Shown one piece after another: positions 9,518 to 18,654 of a stretch of DNA of 64,000 nt. The DNA lies in contig NZ_CP125653.1 in assembly GCF_030053135.1 (NCBI RefSeq), positions 372,001 to 436,000 of the forward strand, in the 5' to 3' direction. Under the pieces are notes generated by a model, which was not told the origin of the DNA, did no database searches, and worked only from the letters and a program-made list of their open reading frames with translations. A program made the translations under genes and the position numbers. This DNA comes from Rhizobium sp. BT04 (GTDB lineage Bacteria; Pseudomonadota; Alphaproteobacteria; Rhizobiales; Rhizobiaceae). Position 1 is the stretch's first letter. Each line of letters begins with the position of its first letter.

Positions 9518-10331
9518 AGCTTTTCTCCACTTCGCCGCGCAGCGATGACCAGATGTTGCGATAAAGATCCATGAAGCGCGGATCGAGCTTGATTTCAGCG
9601 ACATCACGCGGACGTTCGAGGTCGACGGGGAAGCTGTCGATCACGCGCGAGCGCGGTCCGGCGGCAAGCACGACGACCCGATCTCCGAGCGCAATGGCCT
9701 CTTCGAGGTCGTGCGTTATCATCACCACGGCGCGCCGTTCCTCCTGCCAAAGACGCAGCAGCTCGTTCTGCATCAGGTGACGGGTATGGATGTCGAGCGC
9801 GGAGAAGGGCTCGTCCATAAGGATGACCTTGGGGCCGGTAATCAGCGCCTGGGCCATCTGCACGCGCTTGCGCTGGCCGCCCGAAAGCTGATGTGGATAG
9901 CGATACTCGAACCCTTTGAGCCCGACTTTCGCCAGCCATCTCATCGACCGCTCGCGGCGTTCGGCAGCGCCGACACCTTTGAACATGGGGCCGAGCTCCA
10001 CGTTTTCGATTGCGGTCTTCCACGGAAGCAATGCATCCTGCTGGAACAAATAACCGATGTCGTTCTGGATCCCGCGCACGGGCTGACCATCGATGGAAAC
10101 AATGCCACTTGCAGGTTTCAGGAGACCGGCAATGGCATTGAGTATGGTGCTCTTGCCGCATCCAGTCGGTCCGACGATGGCGAGGAACTCGCCATCGGAG
10201 ACACTAAGGTTGACATCCTGGACAGCCACATAGGCGCCGAAGGACATGGTGACCGAGTCGATGGAAACCATCGCCTCTGCTCGACTCGGATGGTTGGTCG
10301 GGGGTGCGGTTTTCAATACGGCCAATTCCAT
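9501..10331 (-). CDS. ABC importer ATPase, taurine/sulfonate/nitrate type
   Basis: The 276-residue ATPase has Walker A GPTGCGKST, a Q-loop (IGYLFQQDALLPW), signature LSGGQRKRV, Walker B VILMDEPFSALD and the H-loop MITHDLEEA. The LLPWKT wording after the Q-loop is typical of SsuB/TauB/NrtD ATPases. A strong ribosome binding site (GGAGGAGG) precedes the ATG. It lies 12 bp downstream of the binding-protein gene and overlaps the permease gene, so the three form one importer operon. It powers uptake through the 8744-9517 permease. Confidence 0.93.
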   Translation of the reverse strand: MELAVLKTAPPTNHPSRAEAMVSIDSVTMSFGAYVAVQDVNLSVSDGEFLAIVGPTGCGKSTILNAIAGLLKPASGIVSIDGQPVRGIQNDIGYLFQQDALLPWKTAIENVELGPMFKGVGAAERRERSMRWLAKVGLKGFEYRYPHQLSGGQRKRVQMAQALITGPKVILMDEPFSALDIHTRHLMQNELLRLWQEERRAVVMITHDLEEAIALGDRVVVLAAGPRSRVIDSFPVDLERPRDVAEIKLDPRFMDLYRNIWSSLRGEVEKSYECHD

Positions 10332-10343
10332 GACCTCCTCCTG

Positions 10344-11345
10344 TCAGTTGGCAGCGGCGTTGGGGACCTTGTCGACGAACTCGTTCGTGTAGGTTTTCGT
10401 AAGGTCGATTTCAGCTGTGGCGACTTTTTCGTTAAAGCTCTTCAGGACGGCGAGCGGAATCTTGATGTCTTCCTCGTTTATGCGCCCGTCCTTGGAGAAG
10501 ATCGTCTTCGCGTTCTCCACTGCCTTGATGTAAGTGTCACGATCGCCGGAAATGAACTCCTTCGGGAGTTTTTCGACGATCTCTTCAGCGGAATGGCTAT
10601 TCATCCATTCGAGCGCTTTGACGGTCGCATTGGTGACCTTCTGAATGGTCTCGGGGTTTTCGTCGATGTAGTGCCGTGTGGCGTAGAGGACGGAGGTTGG
10701 GTAAATCCCGCCATAGATTGCTCTGGCACCGTCGTCGCTGCGACCGTCGATCAGGATCTTGCCGACACCCTTGGCCTCGATGAAGGTGGCAGCCGGGTCG
10801 TAATTGACGAGTAGGTCGACTTTGCCCTGTTCAAGCGCTGCGACAGCGGCCGACCCGGAGCCGACACCGATCAGAGAAACGTCGTTTGCGGACAAGCCGT
10901 TGCGTTGCACGTAGTAGCGGACAAAGAAGTCGGAAGACGAACCCGGCGAAGTGATCCCGACTTTTGCACCTTTGATCGTTTCCGGCTTCGCCGGATCGAA
11001 TTTACTATCCTTGCCCCCAGCCAGAACGAGCCCTGAATTGCGGGCGAGCTGCACGAACGCCACGACGGCCTTCTTCTGCGATTGCATCTGGATCGTATGG
11101 TCGTAGAAGCCGACGGCAATGTCCGTTGAGCCTGCAACAAGCGCCTGAAGCGTCTTCGAGCCGCCCGACGCAAAGTTTTCCACGGTCACCTCCAGCCCCT
11201 CCTTTTCATAAAGGCCGAGCCCTTGGGCGACGGGAAAGGGAAGATTGTTGAGGTTGTAGGATCCGACACTGATGCGGACTGGATCCGCCAATGCGGAGCC
11301 GGTAAACGCGACAGTTGCCGCGAGGGCGAGCATAAACTTGCGCAT
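10344..11345 (-). CDS. ABC importer periplasmic binding protein, NMT1/SsuA-like
   Basis: The 333-residue protein has a cleavable signal peptide (residues 1-20, ending SALA). The RISVGSYNLNNLPFPVAQGLGLYEKEGLEV opening is characteristic of the NMT1/THI5-like and SsuA/TauA binding proteins. GGAGGAG lies eight bases before the ATG. It should capture the ligand in the periplasm for the two genes downstream. The paired PrpF-family isomerase gene suggests a carboxylate or a ring-derived acid rather than taurine, but that is inference. Confidence 0.9.
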   Translation of the reverse strand: MRKFMLALAATVAFTGSALADPVRISVGSYNLNNLPFPVAQGLGLYEKEGLEVTVENFASGGSKTLQALVAGSTDIAVGFYDHTIQMQSQKKAVVAFVQLARNSGLVLAGGKDSKFDPAKPETIKGAKVGITSPGSSSDFFVRYYVQRNGLSANDVSLIGVGSGSAAVAALEQGKVDLLVNYDPAATFIEAKGVGKILIDGRSDDGARAIYGGIYPTSVLYATRHYIDENPETIQKVTNATVKALEWMNSHSAEEIVEKLPKEFISGDRDTYIKAVENAKTIFSKDGRINEEDIKIPLAVLKSFNEKVATAEIDLTKTYTNEFVDKVPNAAAN

Positions 11346-11393
11346 GATGACATTCTCCTCCTATTGGTGGCGCCCTCCCGGCGGCCAGAGCTA

Positions 11394-12491
11394 TTATGCC
11401 GCGCAACCCAGTTGCGTGACAGGTTTTGCTAACACATGTCCTTCGAACAGCCGGCGGGCAGTGCGAAGAATTCCGGCGACGACCTTGCCGTCCCGCTCAT
11501 ACAGTTTGACATCCAGGTGGCCGCTGGGGTGCTCGATGGAAAGAACAACCGGGGGAACTTGCCTGCCGATCAGAAGCGAAGCGACCGTATCCTGGCTGAT
11601 ACAGGCTGTGGCGATCCCAACGGCGCCCGTGGTCGCCAGGGATGGATGACATTGATGCGGCATGAAATACCGCACGCTGATGTCGCCTCCGGTCTTTGGA
11701 CGGCATATGAGCACCGGCTTTGGCGTTACCTGATTGCGCACGTCTCCAAGGCCCATTCGTTCGCCAGCGGCGATGCGCAACTTTTCCAGCCGTTCAAGCA
11801 ATTCCTTATCAGCGTCGAGTTCGGCCGCTGATTCCAAGCCGGTTGTGCCGATCGAAACTGCCTCGATCAAGATCATCGGCATGGCGCAGTCGATGCAGGT
11901 GACAGCGACGCCATCGATCAGGTCGATGGGTTTGCCGGTGGGAAAGAGCTGTCCGGTACGAGCCCCGGCTGCGTCCATGAAGGTCAGCGCGATCGGTGCT
12001 GCACGGCCGGGCACGCCGTCAATTGCAGCTTCCCCGAGATAGGAGACGCTGCCATTTGGGGTGGGGACTTCGGCCTCGATCAGCTTGCCGGTGTTGACGT
12101 TATGGATCCTAACGAGCGTGGCGACTCCACGAACCGGGACAAGTCCAGCTTCGATGGCAAACGGTCCGACTGCCGCGAGCATGTTGCCGCAGTTCGGCGA
12201 GGTGTCGACAATCTGTTGATCGACCCGCACCTGAGCAAAGAGATAATCCACGTCCGCGCCAGGAACGGTGGCAGGTCCGATGATGGCCACCTTGCTCGTG
12301 ACCGGGTTGCCGCCACCAATTCCGTCGATTTGCAACGGATGGCCCGAGCCCATGATCGAGAGCAGGATTTTGTCACGCTGATCGGCAGCCGCGGGAAGGT
12401 CGCTCGCCAGGAAGAACGGGCCTTTTGATGTGCCGCCTCTCATCAGAACGCAAGGGATAGCCGTCAGGTCGTTCATTGCTTGTGCATCCAT
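11394..12491 (-). CDS. PrpF-family isomerase (4-oxalomesaconate tautomerase / aconitate isomerase-like)
   Basis: The 365-residue protein carries the PrpF-family blocks: MRGGTSKG near the N-terminus, GNPVTSKVAI, DTSPNCGNMLAAVGPFAIE with the conserved cysteine, and HPSLATTGAVGIATA near the C-terminus. Members have a diaminopimelate-epimerase-like double fold and move double bonds in unsaturated tricarboxylates, for example 4-oxalomesaconate in gallate breakdown or 2-methylaconitate in propionate breakdown. No partner genes of those pathways are nearby, so the substrate is open. It lies 48 bp upstream of the importer operon and is divergent from a LysR gene. The start could also be the ATG five codons later. 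Confidence 0.88.
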   Translation of the reverse strand: MDAQAMNDLTAIPCVLMRGGTSKGPFFLASDLPAAADQRDKILLSIMGSGHPLQIDGIGGGNPVTSKVAIIGPATVPGADVDYLFAQVRVDQQIVDTSPNCGNMLAAVGPFAIEAGLVPVRGVATLVRIHNVNTGKLIEAEVPTPNGSVSYLGEAAIDGVPGRAAPIALTFMDAAGARTGQLFPTGKPIDLIDGVAVTCIDCAMPMILIEAVSIGTTGLESAAELDADKELLERLEKLRIAAGERMGLGDVRNQVTPKPVLICRPKTGGDISVRYFMPHQCHPSLATTGAVGIATACISQDTVASLLIGRQVPPVVLSIEHPSGHLDVKLYERDGKVVAGILRTARRLFEGHVLAKPVTQLGCAA

Positions 12492-12511
12492 CGGAATTAT
12501 GTCATCGCCGT

Positions 12512-12543
12512 ATCAATCGGCGCTATTTGATCCGATTATCGGA
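12512..12543. promoter_or_regulatory. Candidate LysR-type operator in the divergent promoter
   Basis: The 99-bp gap between the isomerase and LysR genes contains two inverted repeats. ATCAA-N10-TTGAT spans 12512-12531, and TCCGAT-T-ATCGGA spans 12531-12543. LysR-type regulators bind partly symmetric sites in exactly this position. Binding is inferred from position and symmetry only. Confidence 0.5.
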
Positions 12544-12590
12544 AAAAGCGTTTATTTGTGAAATGCTAAGAATCACAGGATTGATGCACG

Positions 12591-13487
12591 ATGAGCATTA
12601 ATTGCGAAATTCTTGACCTTCGAGCCTTCCTGGGCGTTGTAGAATTGGAGAGCTTTAATCGCGCTGCGGACGCTCTGCATATGTCACAGCCTGCGTTGAG
12701 CCGCCGCATTCAAAAATTGGAGCAGGTTATCGGGGCGCCGCTCTTGGAACGGACGACCAGGCACGTATCCCCGACGGCTCTCGGTACGGAGCTCGTGCCG
12801 CTCGTCCGACGCATGCTCGAGGAGTTTGATGGCTCTCTCTTTGCTGTCCGTGACGTTGGACCCAATCGAGGCGGATTGGTGACGATTGCATGCCTTCCAA
12901 CCGCGGCATTCTATTTCCTGCCTACGGTCATCCGCCAGTTCAATGAAGACTATCCGAACATCCGCTTTCGTATCCTCGATCTGCCTGCCACGGACGGCCT
13001 TCGCGCCGTGGCAAGTGGGGAGGTGGAGTTCGGCATAAACATCATGGGCACCTCCGACCCCGACCTCACCTTCGAGCGGCTTGCGGAAGATCCATTCGTG
13101 CTTGCAGCGCGAAAGGATCATCCTCTTGCGACAAAACAATGGGTCGAGTGGGCGGAACTAGAGCCCTATCATTTGATTACGGTTCATCGGTCGAGCGGCA
13201 ACAGAACGCTGCTGGACGCGGCACTGGCAAAATCGAACATCAAACTTCGCTGGTTCTACGAGGTAACGCATCTGTCTACCTCCCTCGGGTTGGTGGAGGC
13301 GGGCCTCGGGATCTCGGTGCTGCCACGAATGGCAACCCCGCGAGAAGATCATCCATTCCTGATCACCCGCCCCATCCGCAATCCCGAGATATCCCGCACA
13401 ATCGGTGTGGTTCGACGTCGCGGCGGCACCTTGTCGCCGGCGGCAGAGCGGTTTCTTGAGATGCTGATAGGGGTATGGGGAGCGTGA
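12591..13487 (+). CDS. LysR-family transcriptional regulator
   Basis: The 298-residue protein has an N-terminal winged helix-turn-helix (residues about 8-65, LRAFLGVVELESFNRAADAL then QPALSRRIQKLE) and a C-terminal effector-binding domain of the type-2 periplasmic-binding fold. It is divergent from the isomerase-importer operon with two palindromes between them, so it most likely controls that operon in response to its substrate. Base composition here is visibly less GC-rich than in genes outside the repeat-bounded segment, which fits acquisition together with the operon. Confidence 0.93.
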   Translation: MSINCEILDLRAFLGVVELESFNRAADALHMSQPALSRRIQKLEQVIGAPLLERTTRHVSPTALGTELVPLVRRMLEEFDGSLFAVRDVGPNRGGLVTIACLPTAAFYFLPTVIRQFNEDYPNIRFRILDLPATDGLRAVASGEVEFGINIMGTSDPDLTFERLAEDPFVLAARKDHPLATKQWVEWAELEPYHLITVHRSSGNRTLLDAALAKSNIKLRWFYEVTHLSTSLGLVEAGLGISVLPRMATPREDHPFLITRPIRNPEISRTIGVVRRRGGTLSPAAERFLEMLIGVWGA

Positions 13488-13803
13488 TCGAAAGGCTCGG
13501 CGCAACGCAAACGTGGCCAGGTTGAAGATACGCTAAGAGGAAGCGCAGAAAGTAGATGGCCGAAGCCTCCGATATTGACCCGCAAATCGGCGGATCTGGC
13601 AAATCTGTTGCAGACGAGGTGGTACAAGGCTGATGACGAGTCGCGGCCCTGCGGCGCGAGGCTGTTTGATCGAAAATATGCCGTGATTTCGACAACTTAA
13701 GCATCGCGCCCAATAAACCCCTTGCCACCCGCGGTTTTTAGCGCTTTCATACACGACTAGTTTAATAGACTATGGACGAGCCTGATCGCTCCCCTAGTTC
13801 CCA
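13488..13803. other. Non-coding stretch at the right edge of the inserted segment
   Basis: No supportable gene was found between the LysR stop and the right repeat copy. A minus-strand frame of 73 codons at 13533-13754 has no ribosome binding site and resembles no family I recognise. The stretch contains AT-rich patches around 13680-13780. No transposase, integrase or inverted terminal repeat is visible. Confidence 0.5.
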
Positions 13804-14021
13804 TGCGGGCCGCTCGTACGGCCCCCGATTCTGCGGCGGATGTTGTGAATGGCCGCATGAACCTCATCAACGCATGAGCCGCTGTTTTATGCGTTGAAAC
13901 CTCGATCGACCCACGGTGCGGATGAAGCCGCAGAGGAGTTGCGATGACGGTTCAAGGACTTTTTTCGGCGAGAGCCAATGCGGCGGCGCAGATATCCGCG
14001 GTGCCGCGCATTGCCATCGTC
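13804..14021 (+). repeat. Imperfect direct repeat, right copy, with conserved leader hairpin
   Basis: This is the partner of 8524-8743. It covers about 140 bp of leader and the first 26 codons of the FAD/NAD(P)-binding gene. The leader holds an inverted repeat, AACGCAT at 13869-13875 and ATGCGTT at 13889-13895. The left copy has the same element with one change that a G-U pair would tolerate in RNA. Confidence 0.85.
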
Positions 14022-15350
14022 GGGCGCGGCTTTTCCGGGATGATGGCGGCGATCGCGCTGATGAAGACGGTGCGTGCGCCCTTCCACCTGCAGCTGTTCG
14101 ATCCGAATTCGTCGGTCAGCGGCGGGCAGGCGCTGGCTTCTGTCCGCGCCTCGACGATCCTCAACACCCGCGTGCGCGATCTCTCGGTCTCGCTCGGGGA
14201 CAACGACGATTTCAACGACTGGCTCTGCAGCAACGCCGTCTTCCGCGCCGCCGTGCCGGCCGCCATCCCCGGTTTCCGGCAGATCTTCGTGCCGAAGGAG
14301 ATCTTCAGCGATTACGTCTACCAGCGCTTTTCCGAAGCGCTGGCCGCCCGCCGGGATATCACCGTCCAGGTCTGCAACGATCCGGTTGTGGCGATCCGGA
14401 GGAGCCACGGCCACCGCTTCCTGCTCGAAAGCGCCAATCCCGCCAATCCGCTGTTCGATACCGTGATGCTCGCCACCGGCTACGGCCTGACTGCGCCGGA
14501 TGCCGGCGAGCCGGAGGCTTCGCCGGTCCGGGCCCAGCGCCTCGTCGCGCGGCCGCATGCGGTGCTGCTCGGCAGCGGCATCCGCGTCGTCGACCAGCTG
14601 CTGCAGCTGCGCGATTCCGGCTATGCCGGCCAAGTGACGATCATCTCGAGACGCGGCTTCCTGCCCCAGAGCCATACGCCGAATTCCGCCGATCCGGTCT
14701 TCCCGGCCGAAGCGCTGCCTGAGAGCCTGCCTGAGATCGTCCGCTTCATCCGCCAGGCCTGTCGCGAGGCGGAGGAGGAGGGCCGAAGCTGGCAATCGGT
14801 GATGAACGGCCTGCGGAAACATGCCCGGTCGCTGTGGCGTTCGCTGCCGGCGCGCGACAAACATCAGTTCAACCGGCACCTCCGGGCAATCTACGACAGC
14901 CATCGCAACCGCCTGCCGGAGGCCATGCACCTGCGGCTGAAACGCGAACTCGCCGAAGGCCGCACGGTGCTGCGCCGCGGCCGGGTCGGCCGCCGGGGCC
15001 TGAGCGGCCTATTCTTCACGCCGGCCGGTTCCGCCGCCGAGGAGGTCATCCACGCCGAGCGCATCATCGATTGTCGCTGTCAGGCGCCGGATCTCTCGGC
15101 GCCGCTGATGCAGAGCCTGCTTTCGGCCGGCCTCGCCATGCCGGACGAGCTGTCGCTGGGGCTCGCGGTCAATGCGCGCGGCGAGCCCTTCCTCGAGGAC
15201 GGTTCGACGGTCGCCGGGCTCTATGCCGTCGGCCCGCTCGGCCTCGGAAGCCTGCCCGACATCGATCTCGTGCCGGAGATCGTCTCGCAGGCCTATGCCG
15301 CTGCCGAGCGTGTCGGTGAGCGCTTCTACCCGCAGGTCAAGGCCGTCTGA
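13944..15350 (+). CDS. FAD/NAD(P)-binding protein, YdhS-like
   Basis: The 468-residue protein has a dinucleotide-binding glycine motif at residues 25-32 (IVGRGFSG). Further conserved blocks are ASTILNTRVRDLSVSLGDNDDFNDWL and the C-terminal VAGLYAVGPLGLGSLPDIDLVPEI, matching the FAD/NAD(P)-binding family of E. coli YdhS. The reaction is not established for the family; a flavin-dependent oxidoreductase is expected. The start has GAGGAG eight bases upstream. Its first 26 codons are duplicated as a dead fragment at 8664, which shows the locus was split by an insertion. The upstream partner may originally have been the oxidoreductase at 7851. Confidence 0.88.
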   Translation: MTVQGLFSARANAAAQISAVPRIAIVGRGFSGMMAAIALMKTVRAPFHLQLFDPNSSVSGGQALASVRASTILNTRVRDLSVSLGDNDDFNDWLCSNAVFRAAVPAAIPGFRQIFVPKEIFSDYVYQRFSEALAARRDITVQVCNDPVVAIRRSHGHRFLLESANPANPLFDTVMLATGYGLTAPDAGEPEASPVRAQRLVARPHAVLLGSGIRVVDQLLQLRDSGYAGQVTIISRRGFLPQSHTPNSADPVFPAEALPESLPEIVRFIRQACREAEEEGRSWQSVMNGLRKHARSLWRSLPARDKHQFNRHLRAIYDSHRNRLPEAMHLRLKRELAEGRTVLRRGRVGRRGLSGLFFTPAGSAAEEVIHAERIIDCRCQAPDLSAPLMQSLLSAGLAMPDELSLGLAVNARGEPFLEDGSTVAGLYAVGPLGLGSLPDIDLVPEIVSQAYAAAERVGERFYPQVKAV

Positions 15351-15420
15351 AAATTTGAGGCCGTTTCGGAACCATCCGCCTGCCGCAGCGTTATAAAGCG
15401 CTGGTGACCACGAGGGGCCG

Positions 15421-17349
15421 ATGGAAGCGCTGAATCGACATGATACGTCCCTTGACGATGAGGGACGCTTTCGCCTTCTGGTCGATGCCATCACCGACTA
15501 CGCCATCTATATGCTGAGCCCCGAAGGCATCGTTACCAGCTGGAATACCGGCGCCCAGCGTTTCAAGGGTTACAAGCCTTCCGAAATTCTGGGCGAGCAT
15601 TTTTCCCGTTTCTATCTGGAAGAGGACCGCGCCGCGGGAATACCGGCGCGCGCGCTCGCCACGGCGGCGGAGCAGGGGCGGTTCGAAGGGGAAGGCTGGC
15701 GCCAGCGCAAGGATGGAACCCGCTTCTGGGCGCATGTGATCATCGATCCGATCCGTCGTCCTTCCGGCGAGCTCATCGGCTATGCCAAAATCACCCGCGA
15801 CCTGACCGAACGCAGAGCAGCCGAAAAGGCGATCCGCCAGAGCGAGGAACAATTCCGCCGGCTGATCCAGGGCGTTTCGGATTATGCGATCTACATGCTC
15901 GATCCCGACGGCAACGTCAGCAGTTGGAATTTCGGCGCCGAGCGGATCAAGGGCTATCGGCCGAAGGAAATCATCGGCCGGCATTTCTCGACCTTCTATA
16001 CACCCGAGGACCGCGCTGCCGGCGTGCCGGAAACGGCGCTCAACATTGCGCGCGCCGAGGGTCGGTTCGAGCGGGAAGGCTGGCGCGTCCGCAAGGACGG
16101 CACTCGTTTCTGGGCCAGCGTCGTCATCGACGTCATCCGGGACGATGAGGGCGGTGTGCTCGGTTTTGCGAAGATCACCCGCGATATCACCGAGAAGATG
16201 GAGACCCAGAGGGCACTGGAGCAGGCGCGCGAAGAGCTGTTCCAGTCGCAGAAGATGGAGGCGATCGGTCAATTGACCGGCGGTATCGCCCATGATTTCA
16301 ACAATCTGCTGATGGCGGTGCTCGGCAGTCTCGAAATCCTGAAGAAACGCATGCCGCAGGATCTGTCGCTGACATCGCTGGTTGACAATGCCATGCAGGG
16401 TGCCCAGCGGGGTGCGGCGTTGACGCAGCGCATGCTCGCCTTTTCCCGCCGGCAGGAACTGCACATGGAGCCGATTGACGTCTCCGGCCTGGTGCGCGGC
16501 ATGATGGATATGCTGAGCCGGTCGCTCGGCCCCCTGACGGCGATCGAGACCTCTTTCCCGGTCAGGCTGCCAACGATCCTGACCGATCCGAACCAGCTGG
16601 AGATGGCGATCCTGAACCTCGTCGTCAACGCCCGCGATGCCATGCCGACCGGCGGCCGGATCGTGCTTCGCGCGTCCGAGGAAACGGTGCCATCAGGCAA
16701 GCGTCCGCTGCCGCCCGGCCGCTATGTCCGCATCGCGGTGATCGATGAAGGCGAGGGCATGGACGCAAAGACGATGGAGCAGGCGATTACGCCGTTCTTC
16801 ACCACCAAGGGTGTCGGCAAGGGCACCGGTCTCGGCCTTTCCATGGTGCAGGGCCTTGCGTCCCAGTCCGGCGGCCGGCTGATGCTGAAGAGCAGCCCCG
16901 GCGAAGGCACGACCGCCGAATTGTGGTTCCCGGTCGTCACTGCAGCGCGGGTGGCCACGGCCGCTGCGGGCCTGCCGCAACGGGCGGAAAATGCACCGCA
17001 CGGGCTGCGCATCGTCGCTGTCGATGACGATGGCCTGGTCCTGATGAATACGACGCTGATGCTGGAAGATCTCGGTCACACCGTGTTCGAGGCGATGGCG
17101 GGTTCCGAGGCGCTTGAGATCCTGCGCAGGCAGCCGGTCGATCTGGTGATTTGCGACCATGCCATGCCGCGTATGACCGGCGCGCAGCTTGCCGAGGCAA
17201 TCCGCCAGGAATGGCCTGAAATGCCGATCATCCTCGCAACCGGTTACGCCGAGCTCCCCGAAGGAACGGCAATCGCCAACCTGCCCCGTCTCGGCAAGCC
17301 TTTCTCGCAGGCGCAGCTCGCCGAGGCGATCAGCCGGGTCGCTTCCTAA
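15421..17349 (+). CDS. Hybrid sensor histidine kinase: PAS-PAS-HisKA-HATPase-REC
   Basis: The 642-residue protein has no membrane segment and is probably cytosolic. Two PAS domains (about residues 15-135 and 140-260) are followed by a dimerisation domain with the phospho-accepting histidine H291 in GGIAHDFNN. The ATPase domain has an N-box around N403 and GTGLGLSMVQG, and a receiver domain has phospho-acceptor D579 in VICDHAMPRMTG. The two PAS domains are strikingly alike, sharing DYAIYML, HFS-FY and EGWR-RKDGTRFWA, which points to internal duplication. No response regulator is adjacent. The end overlaps the convergent acyltransferase gene by 20 bp. Confidence 0.93.
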   Translation: MEALNRHDTSLDDEGRFRLLVDAITDYAIYMLSPEGIVTSWNTGAQRFKGYKPSEILGEHFSRFYLEEDRAAGIPARALATAAEQGRFEGEGWRQRKDGTRFWAHVIIDPIRRPSGELIGYAKITRDLTERRAAEKAIRQSEEQFRRLIQGVSDYAIYMLDPDGNVSSWNFGAERIKGYRPKEIIGRHFSTFYTPEDRAAGVPETALNIARAEGRFEREGWRVRKDGTRFWASVVIDVIRDDEGGVLGFAKITRDITEKMETQRALEQAREELFQSQKMEAIGQLTGGIAHDFNNLLMAVLGSLEILKKRMPQDLSLTSLVDNAMQGAQRGAALTQRMLAFSRRQELHMEPIDVSGLVRGMMDMLSRSLGPLTAIETSFPVRLPTILTDPNQLEMAILNLVVNARDAMPTGGRIVLRASEETVPSGKRPLPPGRYVRIAVIDEGEGMDAKTMEQAITPFFTTKGVGKGTGLGLSMVQGLASQSGGRLMLKSSPGEGTTAELWFPVVTAARVATAAAGLPQRAENAPHGLRIVAVDDDGLVLMNTTLMLEDLGHTVFEAMAGSEALEILRRQPVDLVICDHAMPRMTGAQLAEAIRQEWPEMPIILATGYAELPEGTAIANLPRLGKPFSQAQLAEAISRVAS

Positions 17350-18514
17350 GGAACGCAAAGGCGCGGAGCGTCTCGTCGCCATTGTTTTCGGCCTCCCGGA
17401 GTTCACCCGCCGTGGGTGACGTTGTGCCGCTGTGGAGGCGTTGTTCGGTCTCTTTGAGGTCCAGGATCGCGCGTTCAATTTCTTCAGCCGGCGTTTCGCG
17501 CGAGACAATGCGCCACCGGCGATGCTGCCACAAGCCGACAAGCAGCCGTCGGCTTGGGACTTCTATCGTCTCGTGAATGAACCATGCTCCGCCTGCCGCA
17601 ACGGCAAGCGTCATCCCGATGAGCGCCGGTTCGGGCATCAGGCTATCAAACGTCCGGCGTGCAAGGAACATGATGGGCACGTGGAAAAGATAGAGTGAGA
17701 AGCTGATCGTGCCCAAAAACCTTACGGGTGCGGCTGAAAGGACAGAGGTTGCGATGGGCGGTTGCCGCGCGACGAGCGCCACAATGACGGCTGCCGCGAC
17801 TGCGCTTGGCAAGCCCCAAAATTCGGGGGAAAAGCTCGGCACGACATGCCTGTAAGTGAAGAACACCGCCAGAAGCAACAGCGTGAAAATTCCGGTGAGG
17901 GCAGATGGCGTCCATCTCTCCCAATGGGAATGCATCGTCCCGGCAAGTGCGCCGAAGAGAAAGTAGGGGAGCTTGGAAACGAGCATGATTCCAGGCCCCG
18001 GCAATTCCAGCAGACCATCCACGACGACGACCACTGCGAAGCCTGCGATCACGCCGCCATAACGCTGCGGGTTGGCGAGGCAAAGCCATAGGATCGGAAA
18101 GAGCAGATAGAATTGAATTTCGGGTGGAATCGACCAGAAAACGCCACTCGAGCCCAGAAGAAGGACATGACGCAAAACGTCCATGCCGCCGGCAATCGGC
18201 TGAATGAAGTTGAGATTCTGCATGCCGGACAGCATCGCCACGAGCACGACGGCAGCTAGGTAAACCGGATAGATGCGAGCAAAGCGGCTGACAAGAAAAT
18301 CCAGGACGTTTTCCCTCGTCACCGGCCGTGAACCGTAGAGATGGCTCATCAGAAAGCCACTGAGCGCAAAGAACAAGCCGACGGCTTCGCTGCCCATCGT
18401 CATGAAATGCAAGGCTGTGTTCGGAAAGACAAGTCCGATATGCGCTTGAACGACCAGAAGCGCGGCGATACCGCGCAGGCCATCGAGACTGGGGATGTAA
18501 TCCGGCCGGCTCAT
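17330..18514 (-). CDS. Acyltransferase family 3 (OafA/ExoZ-like) membrane protein
   Basis: The 394-residue protein begins with YIPSLDGLRGIAALLVVQAH, the hallmark of acyltransferase-3 proteins including the histidine thought to be catalytic, followed by about ten membrane helices (GLFFALSGFLMSHLYGSRPV, RFARIYPVYL). Such enzymes O-acetylate or O-succinylate extracellular polysaccharide, lipopolysaccharide or Nod-factor sugars at the inner membrane. A soluble tail of about 50 residues ends the protein. It stands alone, so its acceptor glycan is not known. Confidence 0.9.
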   Translation of the reverse strand: MSRPDYIPSLDGLRGIAALLVVQAHIGLVFPNTALHFMTMGSEAVGLFFALSGFLMSHLYGSRPVTRENVLDFLVSRFARIYPVYLAAVVLVAMLSGMQNLNFIQPIAGGMDVLRHVLLLGSSGVFWSIPPEIQFYLLFPILWLCLANPQRYGGVIAGFAVVVVVDGLLELPGPGIMLVSKLPYFLFGALAGTMHSHWERWTPSALTGIFTLLLLAVFFTYRHVVPSFSPEFWGLPSAVAAAVIVALVARQPPIATSVLSAAPVRFLGTISFSLYLFHVPIMFLARRTFDSLMPEPALIGMTLAVAAGGAWFIHETIEVPSRRLLVGLWQHRRWRIVSRETPAEEIERAILDLKETEQRLHSGTTSPTAGELREAENNGDETLRAFAFLRKRPG

Positions 18515-18654
18515 GTGCAGCTTTTAAATATTCCGTTCAGACAAGCAGTATCGGACATCGCTTTACGAGATATTAATGCGGTGCACTCGAGCCCCGCGGG
18601 GCAACCGCGTGTCGGAGGGCGCGCCTCACTGCAGGGCGACAGTGCGTGCCCGGA

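Noticed and set aside
13533..13754. Small minus-strand frame at the right edge of the island, first considered as a transposase remnant
   Set aside because: No catalytic motif, no ribosome binding site and no terminal inverted repeats were found.
8744..13803. Composite transposon or integron
   Set aside because: No transposase, integrase or attC-like site; the boundaries are a copied native gene end, which fits homologous recombination better.
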